A DNA stretch of 56,236 nt, from the NCBI GenBank assembly GCA_020721005.1, contig DYNP01000011.1, positions 1-56,236 on the forward strand, read 5' to 3'. Of the stretch, positions 1 to 8,146 are shown piece by piece. The stretch is from Thiomargarita sp. Its GTDB lineage: Bacteria > Pseudomonadota > Gammaproteobacteria > Beggiatoales > Beggiatoaceae. The translations under genes and the position numbers were made by a program. Below the pieces are notes generated by a model. It made no database searches and was not told the DNA's origin. It was given only the letters and a program-made list of their open reading frames with translations. The stretch's first letter is position 1. Each line of letters starts with the position of its first letter.

Positions 1-710
1 ACCGCACTGTAACCAAAGGCTTCTACGGTGATGGTCAAGTTACTACCATCAGGGGTTTTATCTACGATATTACCACCAACGGTAATTTCTTCCCCAGCGT
101 CGGTCTGTTGATCATTGGCAGTCACGCACAAAGTGCAATCTCGGCGCTCCACACCATCCCAGACACCAAAGTTGACTGATGACTCCTTGTTAGCGATTAA
201 ATCGAAAACGTACTGCTCAAATGTCCCTATCTCTTCGGCTTTAATGGGAGCAGTTTGCCAAAACTCTACCCCAGTCCAGACGGTGTATTTACCCGCAGGT
301 AATCCAGTTAAACGATAACGCCCTTCTATGTCGGTGCGAGTGATATAAAGGCCACCTTTACCGGCATTGGCTAAGGTGTTATTGCGAACATAGATAGTTT
401 CCGCAGGGAAACCTTTCTCGCCAGCATCTTGAACACCGTTACCATTCAAGTCGTTAAATTTCACGCCTGAAATGACTCCTGTTCCGGTGGTTGGTATGGC
501 AGGTTTAGTAGGAACCACTACTGTCCCTAAAGATTGCATATTTCCTGCTAGGCCCATGGTAGGCAAAGCACTTCCCAATGCCACGCCGACAAACAACCCG
601 ACCTTGGTCCATTGAGCCAGCGATTCTCGCCAGCCTTTCTTCTGGGATAATTCCCGTAAAGTGCCTCCACTGTTACTCGAGGCGTGTTTATTATAAGTTG
701 AACAAGACAT
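1..710 (-). CDS. Exported SdrD B-like domain surface protein, 5' part only (runs off window start)
   Basis: The frame is open on the minus strand from position 710 to the window edge, about 236 codons without a stop, so the 3' end is missing. Residues about 35-56 form a hydrophobic segment after a basic N-region, consistent with a signal peptide or anchor. From about residue 75 the protein reads GVKFNDLNGNGVQDAGEKG, the calcium-loop motif that opens SdrD B-like repeats of large adhesins and S-layer-like proteins, followed by GRYRLTGLPAGKYTV. Two in-frame ATGs exist (716 and 710). AAGGAG lies only one base before 716 but seven before 710, so 710 is preferred. Role in adhesion or sheath formation is inferred from the family. 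Confidence 0.75.
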   Translation of the reverse strand, partial: MSCSTYNKHASSNSGGTLRELSQKKGWRESLAQWTKVGLFVGVALGSALPTMGLAGNMQSLGTVVVPTKPAIPTTGTGVISGVKFNDLNGNGVQDAGEKGFPAETIYVRNNTLANAGKGGLYITRTDIEGRYRLTGLPAGKYTVWTGVEFWQTAPIKAEEIGTFEQYVFDLIANKESSVNFGVWDGVERRDCTLCVTANDQQTDAGEEITVGGNIVDKTPDGSNLTITVEAFGYSA

Positions 711-1052
711 GTTCATGCTCCTTAAATTAGTTAAATACAATTGTGGTCATTGAGTGGCAGGGAATCAGCCTGATAAAATTATATCCTCCTTAATGTAGTA
801 ATTAAATGGGGGTTGGGTTTTGGATCGTCTTCTACTTCCTCCTATAAAAAAGAGGGTTTGAGAATGATTTCTTTTACCCTGAAAAAAGAAAATCGTACGT
901 GAAAAATTTTCAGTTTTCAGACCTAAAGGAACTTGACGGGTTAATTTTGTTAAATTGAATAGACTAAAGGTATTAAATTTAAGATAAGCGGAACATTTTG
1001 TTCAAAAAAAGGGGGATTTTTGGGGGGAAGAAAAAATGGGGGGAATTTTAGA

Positions 1053-1080
1053 AATTAGCACTGAGGAAGTAGTGCTAATT
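1053..1080. terminator. Perfect 10-bp stem-loop, terminator-like
   Basis: AATTAGCACT and AGTGCTAATT pair perfectly around an 8-base loop. There is no clear run of T on either side and no gene ends here, so its role is uncertain. It may be part of the surrounding repeat cluster. Confidence 0.4.
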
Positions 1081-1100
1081 GTAGGACGATAATTGTAGGA

Positions 1101-1126
1101 CGCAATAGCTTTAGCGTATTGCGCGC
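1101..1126. repeat. GGCGCAAT-family palindrome, diverged copy
   Basis: CGCAATAGCTTTAGCGTATTGCG is an imperfect palindrome matching the two better copies at 34338-34366 and 34464-34490. It is an intergenic short palindromic repeat. Confidence 0.7.
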
Positions 1127-1153
1127 GATATTAGACTTTTTGTAAGATACGTT

Positions 1154-1244
1154 GGAGTGGAGGCTTTAGCCGGCCAGCAGTCGGCACTTGCAATTTGTGT
1201 ATGTGGGGTGATGTTTACGGCTGGCCGGCTAAAGCCTCCACTCC
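1154..1244. repeat. 91-bp palindromic element, copy 1
   Basis: Arms of 25 bp (1154-1178 and 1220-1244) are perfect inverted repeats beginning GGAGTGGAGGCTTTAGCCGG. The 41-base core contains CTTGCAATTTGTGTATGTGG and is not palindromic, so orientation can be read. The same core appears reverse-complemented in the copies at 9985, 5654 and 56077. It looks like a REP- or MITE-type non-autonomous element, or a structured RNA unit. Confidence 0.85.
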
Positions 1245-1322
1245 AATCTACCGGCTAAGGCCTCAACTCCAACTTACCGGTTAAAGCCTCCACTCCAATC
1301 TACCGGCTAAGGCCTCGACTCC
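1245..1322. repeat. Three tandem 26-bp units derived from the element arm
   Basis: Three consecutive 26-bp units of the form AATCTACCGGCTAAGGCCTC plus AACTCC follow copy 1 directly. Each is one arm of the 91-bp element plus a short linker, so the arm itself has been amplified. Confidence 0.8.
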
Positions 1323-1412
1323 AACTTACCTTCTAGATCCTATACTCTAAAAGGGATTTTCCTTTTATTTTTTCCCATCTCATCTTTATCGCATCATTTA
1401 CTTTTGCAAGAG
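1323..1412. repeat. Element tail with right-end sequence TTTACTTTTGCAAGAG
   Basis: The segment from TACCTTCTAG through CTATACTCTAAA, a T-rich stretch and ATCTTTATCGCATCATTTAC to TTTTGCAAGAG also follows the repeat clusters at 5885-5950 and, truncated, at 10078-10112. It appears to be the right end of a larger composite repeat. Confidence 0.65.
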
Positions 1413-1491
1413 GTCTATTAATTGATGTGTTACTGCATGGTCTACGAGAACTTTTTTTATGCTGCGTTCAGCTATATCTGATTTTGATGGG

Positions 1492-2106
1492 TTATTTTCC
1501 TAAAATAGTGATTAGGACTCCTAATAATTCTTCTAAATCTGAAGGGACTCTAAATAAATTTAGGTCTTGAGTAATTTGTTTTGCGGTCCGTTCTAAAATT
1601 CCAAATCGCCAAATTTCACCTGTGGAAACAGCACCATATAGATGAGTGCTGGTGCTGTCTGTCCATTGATCTAAAGCAATCAATTCAACGGCTAATTGCA
1701 TAAAACCTCTTTCTAAATCGCTGTTTTTTGCTTCGATGACCAGGAGGTTTTGTTGAGATTGTAGGTAATAATCTAATGTTCCTCGCAATTGATTGCTGAT
1801 ATTCAGTGGAAATTCGACTTTGATTTTAGCTTGGGTGTAGTCTATCAATTCTAATAAAATGGGGGCAATTAAAAATTCCCGTTTTGCGGTTTCATTTGTT
1901 AGGCTAATGTGGGGAAGATTTCGGGTAAGCCGCACCTTCAGTGTCATGAAATTATTGTTGAGTGGTTCAAGAGGATGTGGCAGTGTTATTTGTTGTTTAC
2001 TGAATGAAAAACCAAAATATGCCAAGATATCTTCTTGATAATCGACCAGTTTGAAATAGTCTGAGAAACTGTAGATTGTATTTTCGACCAAAAGCGGGGG
2101 TTTCAT
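1492..2106 (-). CDS. PD-(D/E)XK nuclease-like protein of unknown role
   Basis: The 204-residue protein has no signal or membrane segment. Around residues 108-130 it reads LRGTLDYYLQSQQNLLVIEA followed by KNSDLERG, the D...(I/V)EAK pattern of the PD-(D/E)XK fold, with D, E and K in catalytic spacing. Similar small orphan proteins are common in filamentous bacteria and are usually unannotated. It stands alone, flanked by repeat clusters, and is transcribed in the same direction as argG upstream. Whether it cleaves nucleic acid is not known. Confidence 0.6.
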   Translation of the reverse strand: MKPPLLVENTIYSFSDYFKLVDYQEDILAYFGFSFSKQQITLPHPLEPLNNNFMTLKVRLTRNLPHISLTNETAKREFLIAPILLELIDYTQAKIKVEFPLNISNQLRGTLDYYLQSQQNLLVIEAKNSDLERGFMQLAVELIALDQWTDSTSTHLYGAVSTGEIWRFGILERTAKQITQDLNLFRVPSDLEELLGVLITILGK

Positions 2107-2160
2107 TCAGTGCGCCAGTTGATTGGTGAGAAATGGTTGAATGGATTTTTTGATAGGCCA

Positions 2161-2187
2161 ACTCCAACCCGTTGGTTAAGTTGGAGT
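2161..2187. repeat. Degenerate arm-like inverted repeat
   Basis: ACTCCAAC and GTTGGAGT face each other across 11 bases between argG and the nuclease-like gene. The sequence resembles worn arms of the GGAGTGG repeat family and could also act as a weak terminator for argG. Confidence 0.35.
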
Positions 2188-2274
2188 GGGGCGCATTGCT
2201 TTGCTCTATCGGTTATAAATAGGGGTCGACTAAGCGTTAGGGACTTATGCCTTAGCCAGATACTGAGCGGGAAT

Positions 2275-3486
2275 TTATGTTTTTAAACGGGCAGCAATTC
2301 TCATTCTCAAGGCATTGAGTTTGATGAAGCCTTCAGCGTCTTGTTGGTGGTAAGCACCTCCATCTTCTTCAAAGGTGGCAATGCGAGGGTCAAAGAGGCT
2401 GTGGGTGGGAGATTGGCGTCCGGTGATGATGACATTGCCTTTGTACAGTTTGACGCGGACTTTGCCGTTGACTGTGGTTTGTGAACTGTCGATCAGTTGT
2501 TGTAGGAGTTGTCGTTCGGGACTCCACCAGTAGCCATTGTAAACGAGACTGGCATAGCGGGGCATGAGTTCGTCTTTCAGGTGGGCGACTTCTCGGTCCA
2601 TGGTCAGCGATTCCATGGCTCGATGGGCTTTGAGTAAAATGGTGCCGCCCGGGGTTTCGTAACAGCCACGGGATTTCATACCAACGTAGCGGTTTTCAAC
2701 CAGATCGAGTCGCCCTATCCCATGTTCCCCGCCCAGTTTGTTGAGTTGAGTGAGCACTTGTGCAGGGGTCATGGTTTGTCCGTTAATGGCAGTGATATCG
2801 CCTTTGGTAAATTCCAGTTCAAGTTCGATGGGTCGGTCTGGGGCTTGTTCCGGGGAGGTTGTCCAGCGCCACATGTTTTCTTCTGGGGCTTGCCAGGGGT
2901 CTTCTAGGTTCATTCCCTCATATGAAATATGCAGGAGATTGGCATCCATGGAATAGGGGGATTGTTGTCCCTTTTTGAGCATGTCGACGGGAATGTCATG
3001 TTGTTGGGCATAGGCAAGTAGTTTTTCTCGGGAGGTAAGGTCCCATTCTCGCCAGGGGGCAATGATTTTAATATCTGGTTTGAGGGCATAGGCACCGAGT
3101 TCAAAGCGCACTTGGTCATTTCCCTTTCCTGTGGCGCCGTGGGCAATGGCATCGGCGCCAGTGGCTATGGCAATATCGACTAAGTGTTTGGCGATGAGGG
3201 GACGGGCAATGGAGGTGCCCAGTAAATATTCCCCTTCATATACGGTATTGGCACGGAAAAGGGGGAAGACATACTCCCGTACAAATTCTTCTCGCAGGTC
3301 TCGAATGATGATTTCTCGCACGCCTAATTTTTGGGCTTTCAAACGGGCGGGTTCTAATTCTTCGCCTTGACCAATGTCAGCAGTGAAAGTGACGACTTCG
3401 CATTGGTATTTGTCTTGTAGCCATTTGAGAATGATTGAGGTGTCTAACCCTCCAGAGTAAGCTAATACTACTTTTTTGACAGACAT
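2275..3486 (-). CDS. argG: Argininosuccinate synthase
   Basis: ArgG joins citrulline and aspartate with ATP to give argininosuccinate, the penultimate step of arginine synthesis, in the cytosol. The 403-residue length fits the short bacterial subfamily. The ATP pyrophosphatase loop SGGLDTS is at residues 11-17, and the substrate-binding [14 protein letters not shown] segment is near residues 116-129. The C-terminal [13 protein letters not shown] region is intact. The start ATG gives the usual [16 protein letters not shown] beginning. argH is not in the window. The gene stands alone between a nuclease-like gene and a CZB gene on the same strand. Confidence 0.97.
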   Translation of the reverse strand: MSVKKVVLAYSGGLDTSIILKWLQDKYQCEVVTFTADIGQGEELEPARLKAQKLGVREIIIRDLREEFVREYVFPLFRANTVYEGEYLLGTSIARPLIAKHLVDIAIATGADAIAHGATGKGNDQVRFELGAYALKPDIKIIAPWREWDLTSREKLLAYAQQHDIPVDMLKKGQQSPYSMDANLLHISYEGMNLEDPWQAPEENMWRWTTSPEQAPDRPIELELEFTKGDITAINGQTMTPAQVLTQLNKLGGEHGIGRLDLVENRYVGMKSRGCYETPGGTILLKAHRAMESLTMDREVAHLKDELMPRYASLVYNGYWWSPERQLLQQLIDSSQTTVNGKVRVKLYKGNVIITGRQSPTHSLFDPRIATFEEDGGAYHQQDAEGFIKLNALRMRIAARLKT

Positions 3487-3621
3487 AGTGATTCCTAAGT
3501 GGTCAATTTTTAGTGTTGGGAGGTAAAATGGGTATTGATAAAGATCAGATAAATGAATGAGTTATTGGGGACCTGTTGGGAGGAAAGGTCCACAGTGAAA
3601 TACGGGATAGAGAGAGTTGAG

Positions 3622-3987
3622 TTATTTTTCTTTGCCAACGACGGTATCATGCCAAGCGATGATGTTTTGCACGAGTTGTTGAGAGATGTGTTCAAAATGA
3701 CTGCCATATTCCAGTGAGGAAAGGGCTCGTTGTTGGTGTCCTTGTTGGGCAAGTTCGATGATTTTATCAGCTTCTTGATGGAGTTGGCCGTGGTAATCTA
3801 CGACTAAATAGTAATGATCGTATTCTTTTAATTCTTCGGCATTGGTAATTAGCCATTTGCCCAATTCACATTGTTCTAATCCTAAGTTAGAAAAATTTTT
3901 TCCAGTTTGAACGGCTTCATGCAAGCGTTTTTTCCAGGCGGTGTGTTTGACGATGGCCATGTAAATGTGATTGGCAATTTTACTCAT
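3622..3987 (-). CDS. Stand-alone CZB (chemoreceptor zinc-binding) domain protein
   Basis: The 121-residue protein is little more than a CZB domain. The domain opens with HTAWK (His15), has the hallmark CELGKW (Cys40) and carries downstream His residues at 66, 70 and 97-100, giving the 3-His/1-Cys zinc ligand set. CZB domains normally sit on chemoreceptors and diguanylate cyclases and sense zinc or hypochlorite-type oxidants. Here no partner domain is attached, so it may regulate a partner protein or serve as a soluble sensor. It is followed on the same strand by argG, with a 135-bp gap. Confidence 0.8.
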   Translation of the reverse strand: MSKIANHIYMAIVKHTAWKKRLHEAVQTGKNFSNLGLEQCELGKWLITNAEELKEYDHYYLVVDYHGQLHQEADKIIELAQQGHQQRALSSLEYGSHFEHISQQLVQNIIAWHDTVVGKEK

Positions 3988-4067
3988 GAGAACTTGGCCT
4001 CTTTGGCAAGTGGGGAGTGATTGGAGGATAAATTCATTGGCAGGACAATGGGAAGTTAGCAGTTAGG

Positions 4068-5108
4068 TTATTGGAGAAGGGAGGCTAGGTTGGTGGAGTT
4101 GGGATGTTCTACATAACCTTTTTCAGTTACAATCACATCGATCAGTTCAGCGGGGGTGATGTCAAATGCAGGGTTCCAGGCTTTGATTCCCATAGGGGCT
4201 ATGGGGTGTCCATGGAGTTGAGTCACTTCATGGGGAGAACGTTCTTCAATGATGATGGAATTGCCGCTGGCAAGTGTACTGTCGAAGGTAGTGGTGGGGG
4301 CAACGACCATCATTTTTACGTGATGGTAACGCGCTAAGACCGCCAGGCTGTAAGTCCCAATTTTATTGGCAACATCACCGTTTGCGGTAATTCGATCGGC
4401 ACCCACAATGATCCAATCAATTAGACCGTTGCGCATGAGCATGGCGGCGGCACTGTCCGCGATTAAAACACAGGGGATGCCCTCCTCTTTTAATTCCCAA
4501 GCGGTGAGTCTGGCGCCTTGCAACCAAGGTCGGGTTTCGTCAGCATAAACCTGTTGCAGTTTACCATGGGCAAAAGCAGTGCGAATTACCCCCAAAGCAG
4601 TCCCATAACCACCTGTAGCCAGAGCACCGGCATTGCAATGAGTCAGCACTCGACAAGGGTTAGGAAGTAAATTTGCGCCAAGTTCGCCCATGCGATAGTT
4701 GGCTTGAATATCTTCCTCATGAATAAGACGGGCTTCCGCCAACAGTTCAGGCACTGGATTGCCGGTAATTTGGGGAAAAAGGGCCCGCATGCGATTAATT
4801 GCATAGGTAAGATTGACGGCAGTGGGTCTGGCTTTTGAGAGAGTGTGCAGATCGGTTTCAATGTGAGCCATCCAGTCAGTGGGTCGTTGTACGTAAGCTG
4901 ATCGAGCAGCGAGAACCACTCCATAGGCTGCAGTGATACCGATAGCAGGGGCACCACGTACTACCATATCTTGGATAGCTTTGGTGACTTCTTGTACGGT
5001 TTGCAGTTTGAGAATTTCTTGGCGTAAAGGCAGTTGTCGTTGATCCAAAAGGTGTAGGCAGTCATGTTGCCAATCCACAGCTCGAATGGTGTCGGGTAGG
5101 TGTTTCAT
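4068..5108 (-). CDS. mtnA: Methylthioribose-1-phosphate isomerase
   Basis: MtnA isomerises 5-methylthioribose 1-phosphate to methylthioribulose 1-phosphate in the methionine salvage pathway. The 346-residue protein has RGAPAIGITAAYG (51-63), the catalytic cysteine motif THCNAGALATGGYGT (Cys158) and the catalytic aspartate motif VGADRITANGDVANK (Asp238), matching the family Cys/Asp pair. The paralogous eIF2B-like proteins lack this Cys-Asp combination. No other salvage gene is adjacent, so the downstream enzymes must be encoded elsewhere. Its upstream side abuts the large repeat insertion. Confidence 0.95.
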   Translation of the reverse strand: MKHLPDTIRAVDWQHDCLHLLDQRQLPLRQEILKLQTVQEVTKAIQDMVVRGAPAIGITAAYGVVLAARSAYVQRPTDWMAHIETDLHTLSKARPTAVNLTYAINRMRALFPQITGNPVPELLAEARLIHEEDIQANYRMGELGANLLPNPCRVLTHCNAGALATGGYGTALGVIRTAFAHGKLQQVYADETRPWLQGARLTAWELKEEGIPCVLIADSAAAMLMRNGLIDWIIVGADRITANGDVANKIGTYSLAVLARYHHVKMMVVAPTTTFDSTLASGNSIIIEERSPHEVTQLHGHPIAPMGIKAWNPAFDITPAELIDVIVTEKGYVEHPNSTNLASLLQ

Positions 5109-5153
5109 GATTTTCTAAAGGTGAAAGAGAGGAGAGTATTTTTAGGGGGTGCT

Positions 5154-5218
5154 GCATTTCCGATCGCGTTGTTGAGCCTCTTGAGAATTGGCTTTACAAC
5201 CACTGGTCACGTCTATAG
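5154..5218 (-). pseudogene. Duplicated 3'-end fragment of the neighbouring membrane-protein gene
   Basis: These 65 bases match 5948-6012, the 3' end of the gene at 5936-6460, with 5 differences. Read on the minus strand the fragment encodes ...SQEAQQRDRKCSTP and then a stop. The intact gene instead ends ...EAQQRDWKCKSK, with its last codons supplied by repeat sequence. The fragment may therefore preserve the ancestral end of that gene. It has no start and is not expected to be expressed as a protein. Confidence 0.75.
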
Positions 5219-5292
5219 TAGATCTCTTGCAAAAGTATGCGATAATGAAAACGATCATGAAAAAATGAGAGTTGCCCCTCAGTTAAGAGACG

Positions 5293-5684
5293 TTGGAGTG
5301 GAGGCTTTAGCCGGTCAGCCGTAGGTCCTTGGAGTGGAGGCTTTAGCCGGCCAGCGGCAGGCCCTTGGAATGGAGGCTTTAGCCGGCCAGCGGCAGGCCC
5401 TTGGAATGGAGGCTTTAGCCGGCCAGCGGTAGGTCCTTGGAATGGAGGCTTTAGCCGGCCAGCGGCAGGCCCTTGGAATGGAGGCTTTAGCCGGCCAGCG
5501 GCAGGCCCTTGGAATGGAGGCTTTAGCCGGTCAGCGGTAGGTCCTTGGAATGGAGGCTTTAGCCGGTCAGCGGTAGGTCCTTGGACTAGAGGTTTAGCCG
5601 GTCAGTGGTAGGTCCTTGGACTAGAGGCTTTAGCCGGCCAGCGGTAGGTCCTTGGAGTGGAGGTTTAGCCGGTCAGTGGTAGGC
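5293..5684. repeat. 36-bp tandem array, 11 units
   Basis: Units start at 5293, 5329, 5365, 5401, 5437, 5473, 5509, 5545, 5581, 5616 and 5652. Unit 9 is 35 bp and unit 11 runs into the core of a 91-bp element. The unit is TTGGAATGGAGGCTTTAGCC followed by GGCCAGCGGCAGGCCC, with a recurrent variant ending GGTAGGTCC. There are no spacers between units, so this is not a CRISPR array. Two minus-strand frames stay open through most units but have no start codon. Confidence 0.92.
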
Positions 5685-5743
5685 ATTACCCCATATACAC
5701 AAATTGCAAGGGCCGACCGCTTACCGGCTAAAGCCTCTACCCC
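5654..5743. repeat. 91-bp palindromic element family, copy 2 (90 bp)
   Basis: Unit 11 of the array grades into a full element: left arm GGAGTGGAGGTTTAGCCGG, core with CATATACACAAATTGCAAGG, right arm CCGGCTAAAGCCTCTACCCC. Core orientation is opposite to copy 1 at 1154 and the same as copies 3 and 4. Confidence 0.8.
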
Positions 5744-5898
5744 AACGTATCATCTAAACCTCCACTCCAATGTATCATCTAAACCTCCACTCCGGCTAAA
5801 GCCTCTAATCCAGGATCCGACCGCTTACCGGCTAAAGCCTCCACTCCAATGTATCATCTAAACCTCCACTCCGGCTAAAGTCTCCACTCCAACGGAGA
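5744..5898. repeat. Inverted arm repeats after the 36-bp array
   Basis: Several copies of CCGGCTAAAGCCTCCACTCC-type arms, partly degenerate and separated by AATGTATCATCTAAACCTCC, point opposite to the 36-bp units. The block from GGATCCGACCGCTTACCGGC onward repeats part of element copy 2. Together with the array this forms a very large potential hairpin. Confidence 0.75.
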
Positions 5899-5935
5899 TT
5901 TCCCTTTTGTTTTTTCGTATTTCATCTTTATCGCA

Positions 5936-6460
5936 TCATTTACTTTTGCATTTCCAATCGCGTTGTTGAGCCTCTTGAGGATTGGCTTCACAACCACTGG
6001 TCACTTCTATGGTTAAGGTAGAGCTATCTCCGGCTAAAAGGCGCATAACCTGTGGACAAAGAACTTTGGCTGGGATATTCCAATAACCTTGATGTTTTTC
6101 GCTGTAACGGGGTTCACAGCTTTTCTTTTGAGTATTGACTGTGATATAGTAACCCGCCTTTTCTTTGTAGAAACCATTGCGTTTGTCAAATAACTTGGGA
6201 TTTGGAGTGTTCAAAAAAGTTTGTAGGTCGGAAGTGGATTTGGAAACTGGACCAGTTAGCCAAGAGGTCCACTGCTCAGCACCCTGGGCAATACCAAAGA
6301 ACATACTGCCGGCTTTTTCTGGATTTAGGTACCAAAGTATGAAGTATAGACCTATGATCACCAGCCAAATGTGAGTCAATTTGAAGGAGTGAATGGTTTC
6401 AAAAAAGCGCAAACCTTTTCGAGATGAATTGCTATTTGGCGTGTTATGATGAGCCGACAT
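5936..6460 (-). CDS. Small single-pass membrane protein of unknown function
   Basis: The 174-residue protein is not recognised. A short polar N-terminus is followed by one transmembrane helix at about residues 29-46. The remaining ~125 residues would face the periplasm and contain cysteines near residues 114, 134 and 156-170, possibly disulfide-bonded. The last residues (KSK and the stop) come from repeat sequence TTTACTTTTGCA, so the C-terminus appears to have been altered by the insertion downstream. A second copy of the gene end lies at 5154-5218. It diverges from rpmB across an 81-bp gap. Confidence 0.6.
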   Translation of the reverse strand: MSAHHNTPNSNSSRKGLRFFETIHSFKLTHIWLVIIGLYFILWYLNPEKAGSMFFGIAQGAEQWTSWLTGPVSKSTSDLQTFLNTPNPKLFDKRNGFYKEKAGYYITVNTQKKSCEPRYSEKHQGYWNIPAKVLCPQVMRLLAGDSSTLTIEVTSGCEANPQEAQQRDWKCKSK

Positions 6461-6541
6461 GTTTTTTGCAGTTAATCGGTTGACTGAATAGTCATTTTTT
6501 GTTAAAAATGGCCCCTTCTATAGTGAATCAAAGGATAAGTT

Positions 6542-6760
6542 ATGTCAAGAGTATGTGCAGTGACTGGCAAACGCCCCATGACCGGACATCGGGTTTCCCA
6601 TGCCAATAATAAAACCAAACGGCGTTTTCTGCCCAATTTGCATGTTCATCGCTTTTGGTTGGCTCAAGAAAAACGCTGGGTCAAACTTAGGGTAAGCAGT
6701 CAGGGAATGCGTTTGATTGACAAGCATGGAATTGAGGAAGTACTTGCAAAAATCTGCTGA
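6542..6760 (+). CDS. rpmB: 50S ribosomal protein L28
   Basis: The 72-residue basic protein begins [28 protein letters not shown] (first 20 residues diagnostic), the L28 signature, and ends with the usual [18 protein letters not shown] lies 6-7 bases before the ATG. L28 binds 23S rRNA in the large subunit. In many gammaproteobacteria rpmG (L33) follows immediately. Here the next gene is a convergent cyclase, so rpmG is not linked. Confidence 0.96.
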   Translation: MSRVCAVTGKRPMTGHRVSHANNKTKRRFLPNLHVHRFWLAQEKRWVKLRVSSQGMRLIDKHGIEEVLAKIC

Positions 6761-6792
6761 TTGGCCAAACAGTTCACAATCCTAAGCTCAAT

Positions 6793-7896
6793 TTAAAATA
6801 AGTTATCCTTCTGTAAGATCGAGTCCACACAATAAACCGTCATTTCTTGACTTTTGCCCTTGAACTTGATGGGCAATAAGGGATGAGCTTGAACTTTATC
6901 TGAACAATGCTGGTGAGTATTGGGGCCAATGAGGACCTCTCCAGGTTGGGCATGACTGCAAATGCGGGAAGCTACATTAATGGTATCTCCGATAGCAGTA
7001 TATTGATAATGCCATTGTGCTCCTACATTGCCCACTAAAGCCGTGCCCGTATTGATCCCCACTCCAAAGTGAATAGGGGGATAACGGTTATTTTCCTCTT
7101 TCTGGTAAATTTTAGCCATAACTTGCATGGTTAACCCGGCCTGAACAGCTCGGTACGCGTGATCGAGTTGTTCATTGGGGGCATTGAAAATAGCCATGAC
7201 AGCGTCCCCCATGTAGTTGACAATCACCCCTCCGAACTCGGCAATTGCGGTGGACGCAATATCCAAACACACATGCAACATTTCAATAGTTTCTGCGGGA
7301 GTTAATTTTTCACTGATACTGGTATAATTGCGTAAATCTGCAAACAAAGCCGTAATCTCCCGCACTTCCCCGCCCAATTTTGGCAGAATCCGATTCTCCA
7401 TAAGGGCAGTACCCACTTCTCGAGGTACATACCGCTGTAAAATAAACTCCAAACGCTGATTGGTCTGATCCAATTCATGTTTTAAGAGACTCAACTCATT
7501 GCGTTGCTGAGTCAAAGTTTGCTGAATGTAAGTCCACTCTGAGGTATCTGACAAAATAACCAACAACAAAGGGAACTGTAAAAGGGGTTCTTCGGGCAGG
7601 TAACGCAGAATACTGACATTGACATAATAAGTCTCTCCCTCGGGAGAATAACGATTGAGATTTTCTAACTGAAAATGGGGGAGGTCCTCATTCAAAACCT
7701 CCTGTAAAATATCCTCACATCCCATCAACTCTGGCACCAAATCCAACAAAGAAAGCGGTCCCTTTGACTCATCCTCCTTGCACAACAAATCAGTTTTACC
7801 TCCCTGATCATGGACAATCCACTGATCATCCACTAACACATAACTGGTTTTTTGTTCATTCAATAATAAAGTAAGCAGTTGACAATTCATAGTCAT
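6793..7896 (-). CDS. Class III adenylate/guanylate cyclase, soluble, with N-terminal sensor-like region
   Basis: The 367-residue protein has an N-terminal region (about 1-120) that resembles a PAS-like sensor fold but is not clearly assignable, a short coiled coil (120-155), then a class III cyclase homology domain (175-360). The two metal-binding aspartates are Asp187 (LFADLRNYT) and Asp231 (NYMGDAVMA). AIGDTINVASR (301-311) carries the purine-contacting Asp and the transition-state Asn and Arg, so the enzyme should be active. cAMP is the likely product, by family habit. The gene is convergent with rpmB and divergent from pcnB. Confidence 0.9.
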   Translation of the reverse strand: MTMNCQLLTLLLNEQKTSYVLVDDQWIVHDQGGKTDLLCKEDESKGPLSLLDLVPELMGCEDILQEVLNEDLPHFQLENLNRYSPEGETYYVNVSILRYLPEEPLLQFPLLLVILSDTSEWTYIQQTLTQQRNELSLLKHELDQTNQRLEFILQRYVPREVGTALMENRILPKLGGEVREITALFADLRNYTSISEKLTPAETIEMLHVCLDIASTAIAEFGGVIVNYMGDAVMAIFNAPNEQLDHAYRAVQAGLTMQVMAKIYQKEENNRYPPIHFGVGINTGTALVGNVGAQWHYQYTAIGDTINVASRICSHAQPGEVLIGPNTHQHCSDKVQAHPLLPIKFKGKSQEMTVYCVDSILQKDNLF

Positions 7897-8146
7897 CCCT
7901 GTGAAAGTTTAAGCCCTATAGTTTAACATTAATTCTAAATCAATAAATTCAAAGCACCCTGGGAGTACAAACTTTACTCTGTGCCAATCAAAACTGACCC
8001 TCCATCCCACCTCACCTATTTCGAGGGTTTTGCAAAAGTCCCATTTCGATGTTCTACCGGATAACCACCTTTTCCCTGACTATGAATACCACGATCCAAA
8101 CCTTCCTGGCCGTCTCTCCAGTGGGTATAAAACAGGTAACCCGTTC

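Larger units (their letters stand above)
711..1491. other. Intergenic spacer, AT-rich then repeat-rich
   Basis: No gene of convincing quality lies here. The left half (711-1050) is AT-rich and should hold the promoter of the leftward SdrD-like gene. The right half holds a 10-bp perfect hairpin, one copy of the GGCGCAAT-type palindrome, one 91-bp palindromic element, three 26-bp arm repeats and the element tail, each listed separately. Confidence 0.7.
5219..5947. mobile_element. Composite repeat insertion flanked by a 65-bp direct repeat
   Basis: The segment lies between the two copies of a gene 3' end (5154-5218 and 5948-6012). Its ends are imperfect inverted repeats: TGCAAAAGTA-TGCGATAA at 5228-5246 and the reverse complement TTTATCGCATCATTTACTTTTGCA ending at 5950 (written here as its parts TTTATCGCATCA and TTTACTTTTGCA). 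Inside are the 36-bp tandem array and inverted copies of the same arm. There is no coding capacity for a transposase. The layout fits insertion of a non-autonomous element with a long target duplication, or recombination between repeats. Confidence 0.6.

Noticed and set aside
5293-5684. CRISPR array
   Set aside because: Repeats of 36 bp would fit, but they abut directly with no spacers, and no cas gene is in the window.
5100-5861. Small ORFs across the tandem array (for example 5100-5324 and 5652-5861)
   Set aside because: They are repeat sequence read as protein, with no ribosome-binding site. The array shifts frame at unit 9.
6761-6792. rpmG (L33) after rpmB
   Set aside because: Only 32 bases separate rpmB from the convergent cyclase, so the usual partner gene cannot be here. 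Its absence from the genome cannot be judged.
8030-8146. TTG start for pcnB at 8030
   Set aside because: The upstream GAGGG is only two bases from TTG and the added residues have no family match. Kept as an alternative in the entry.
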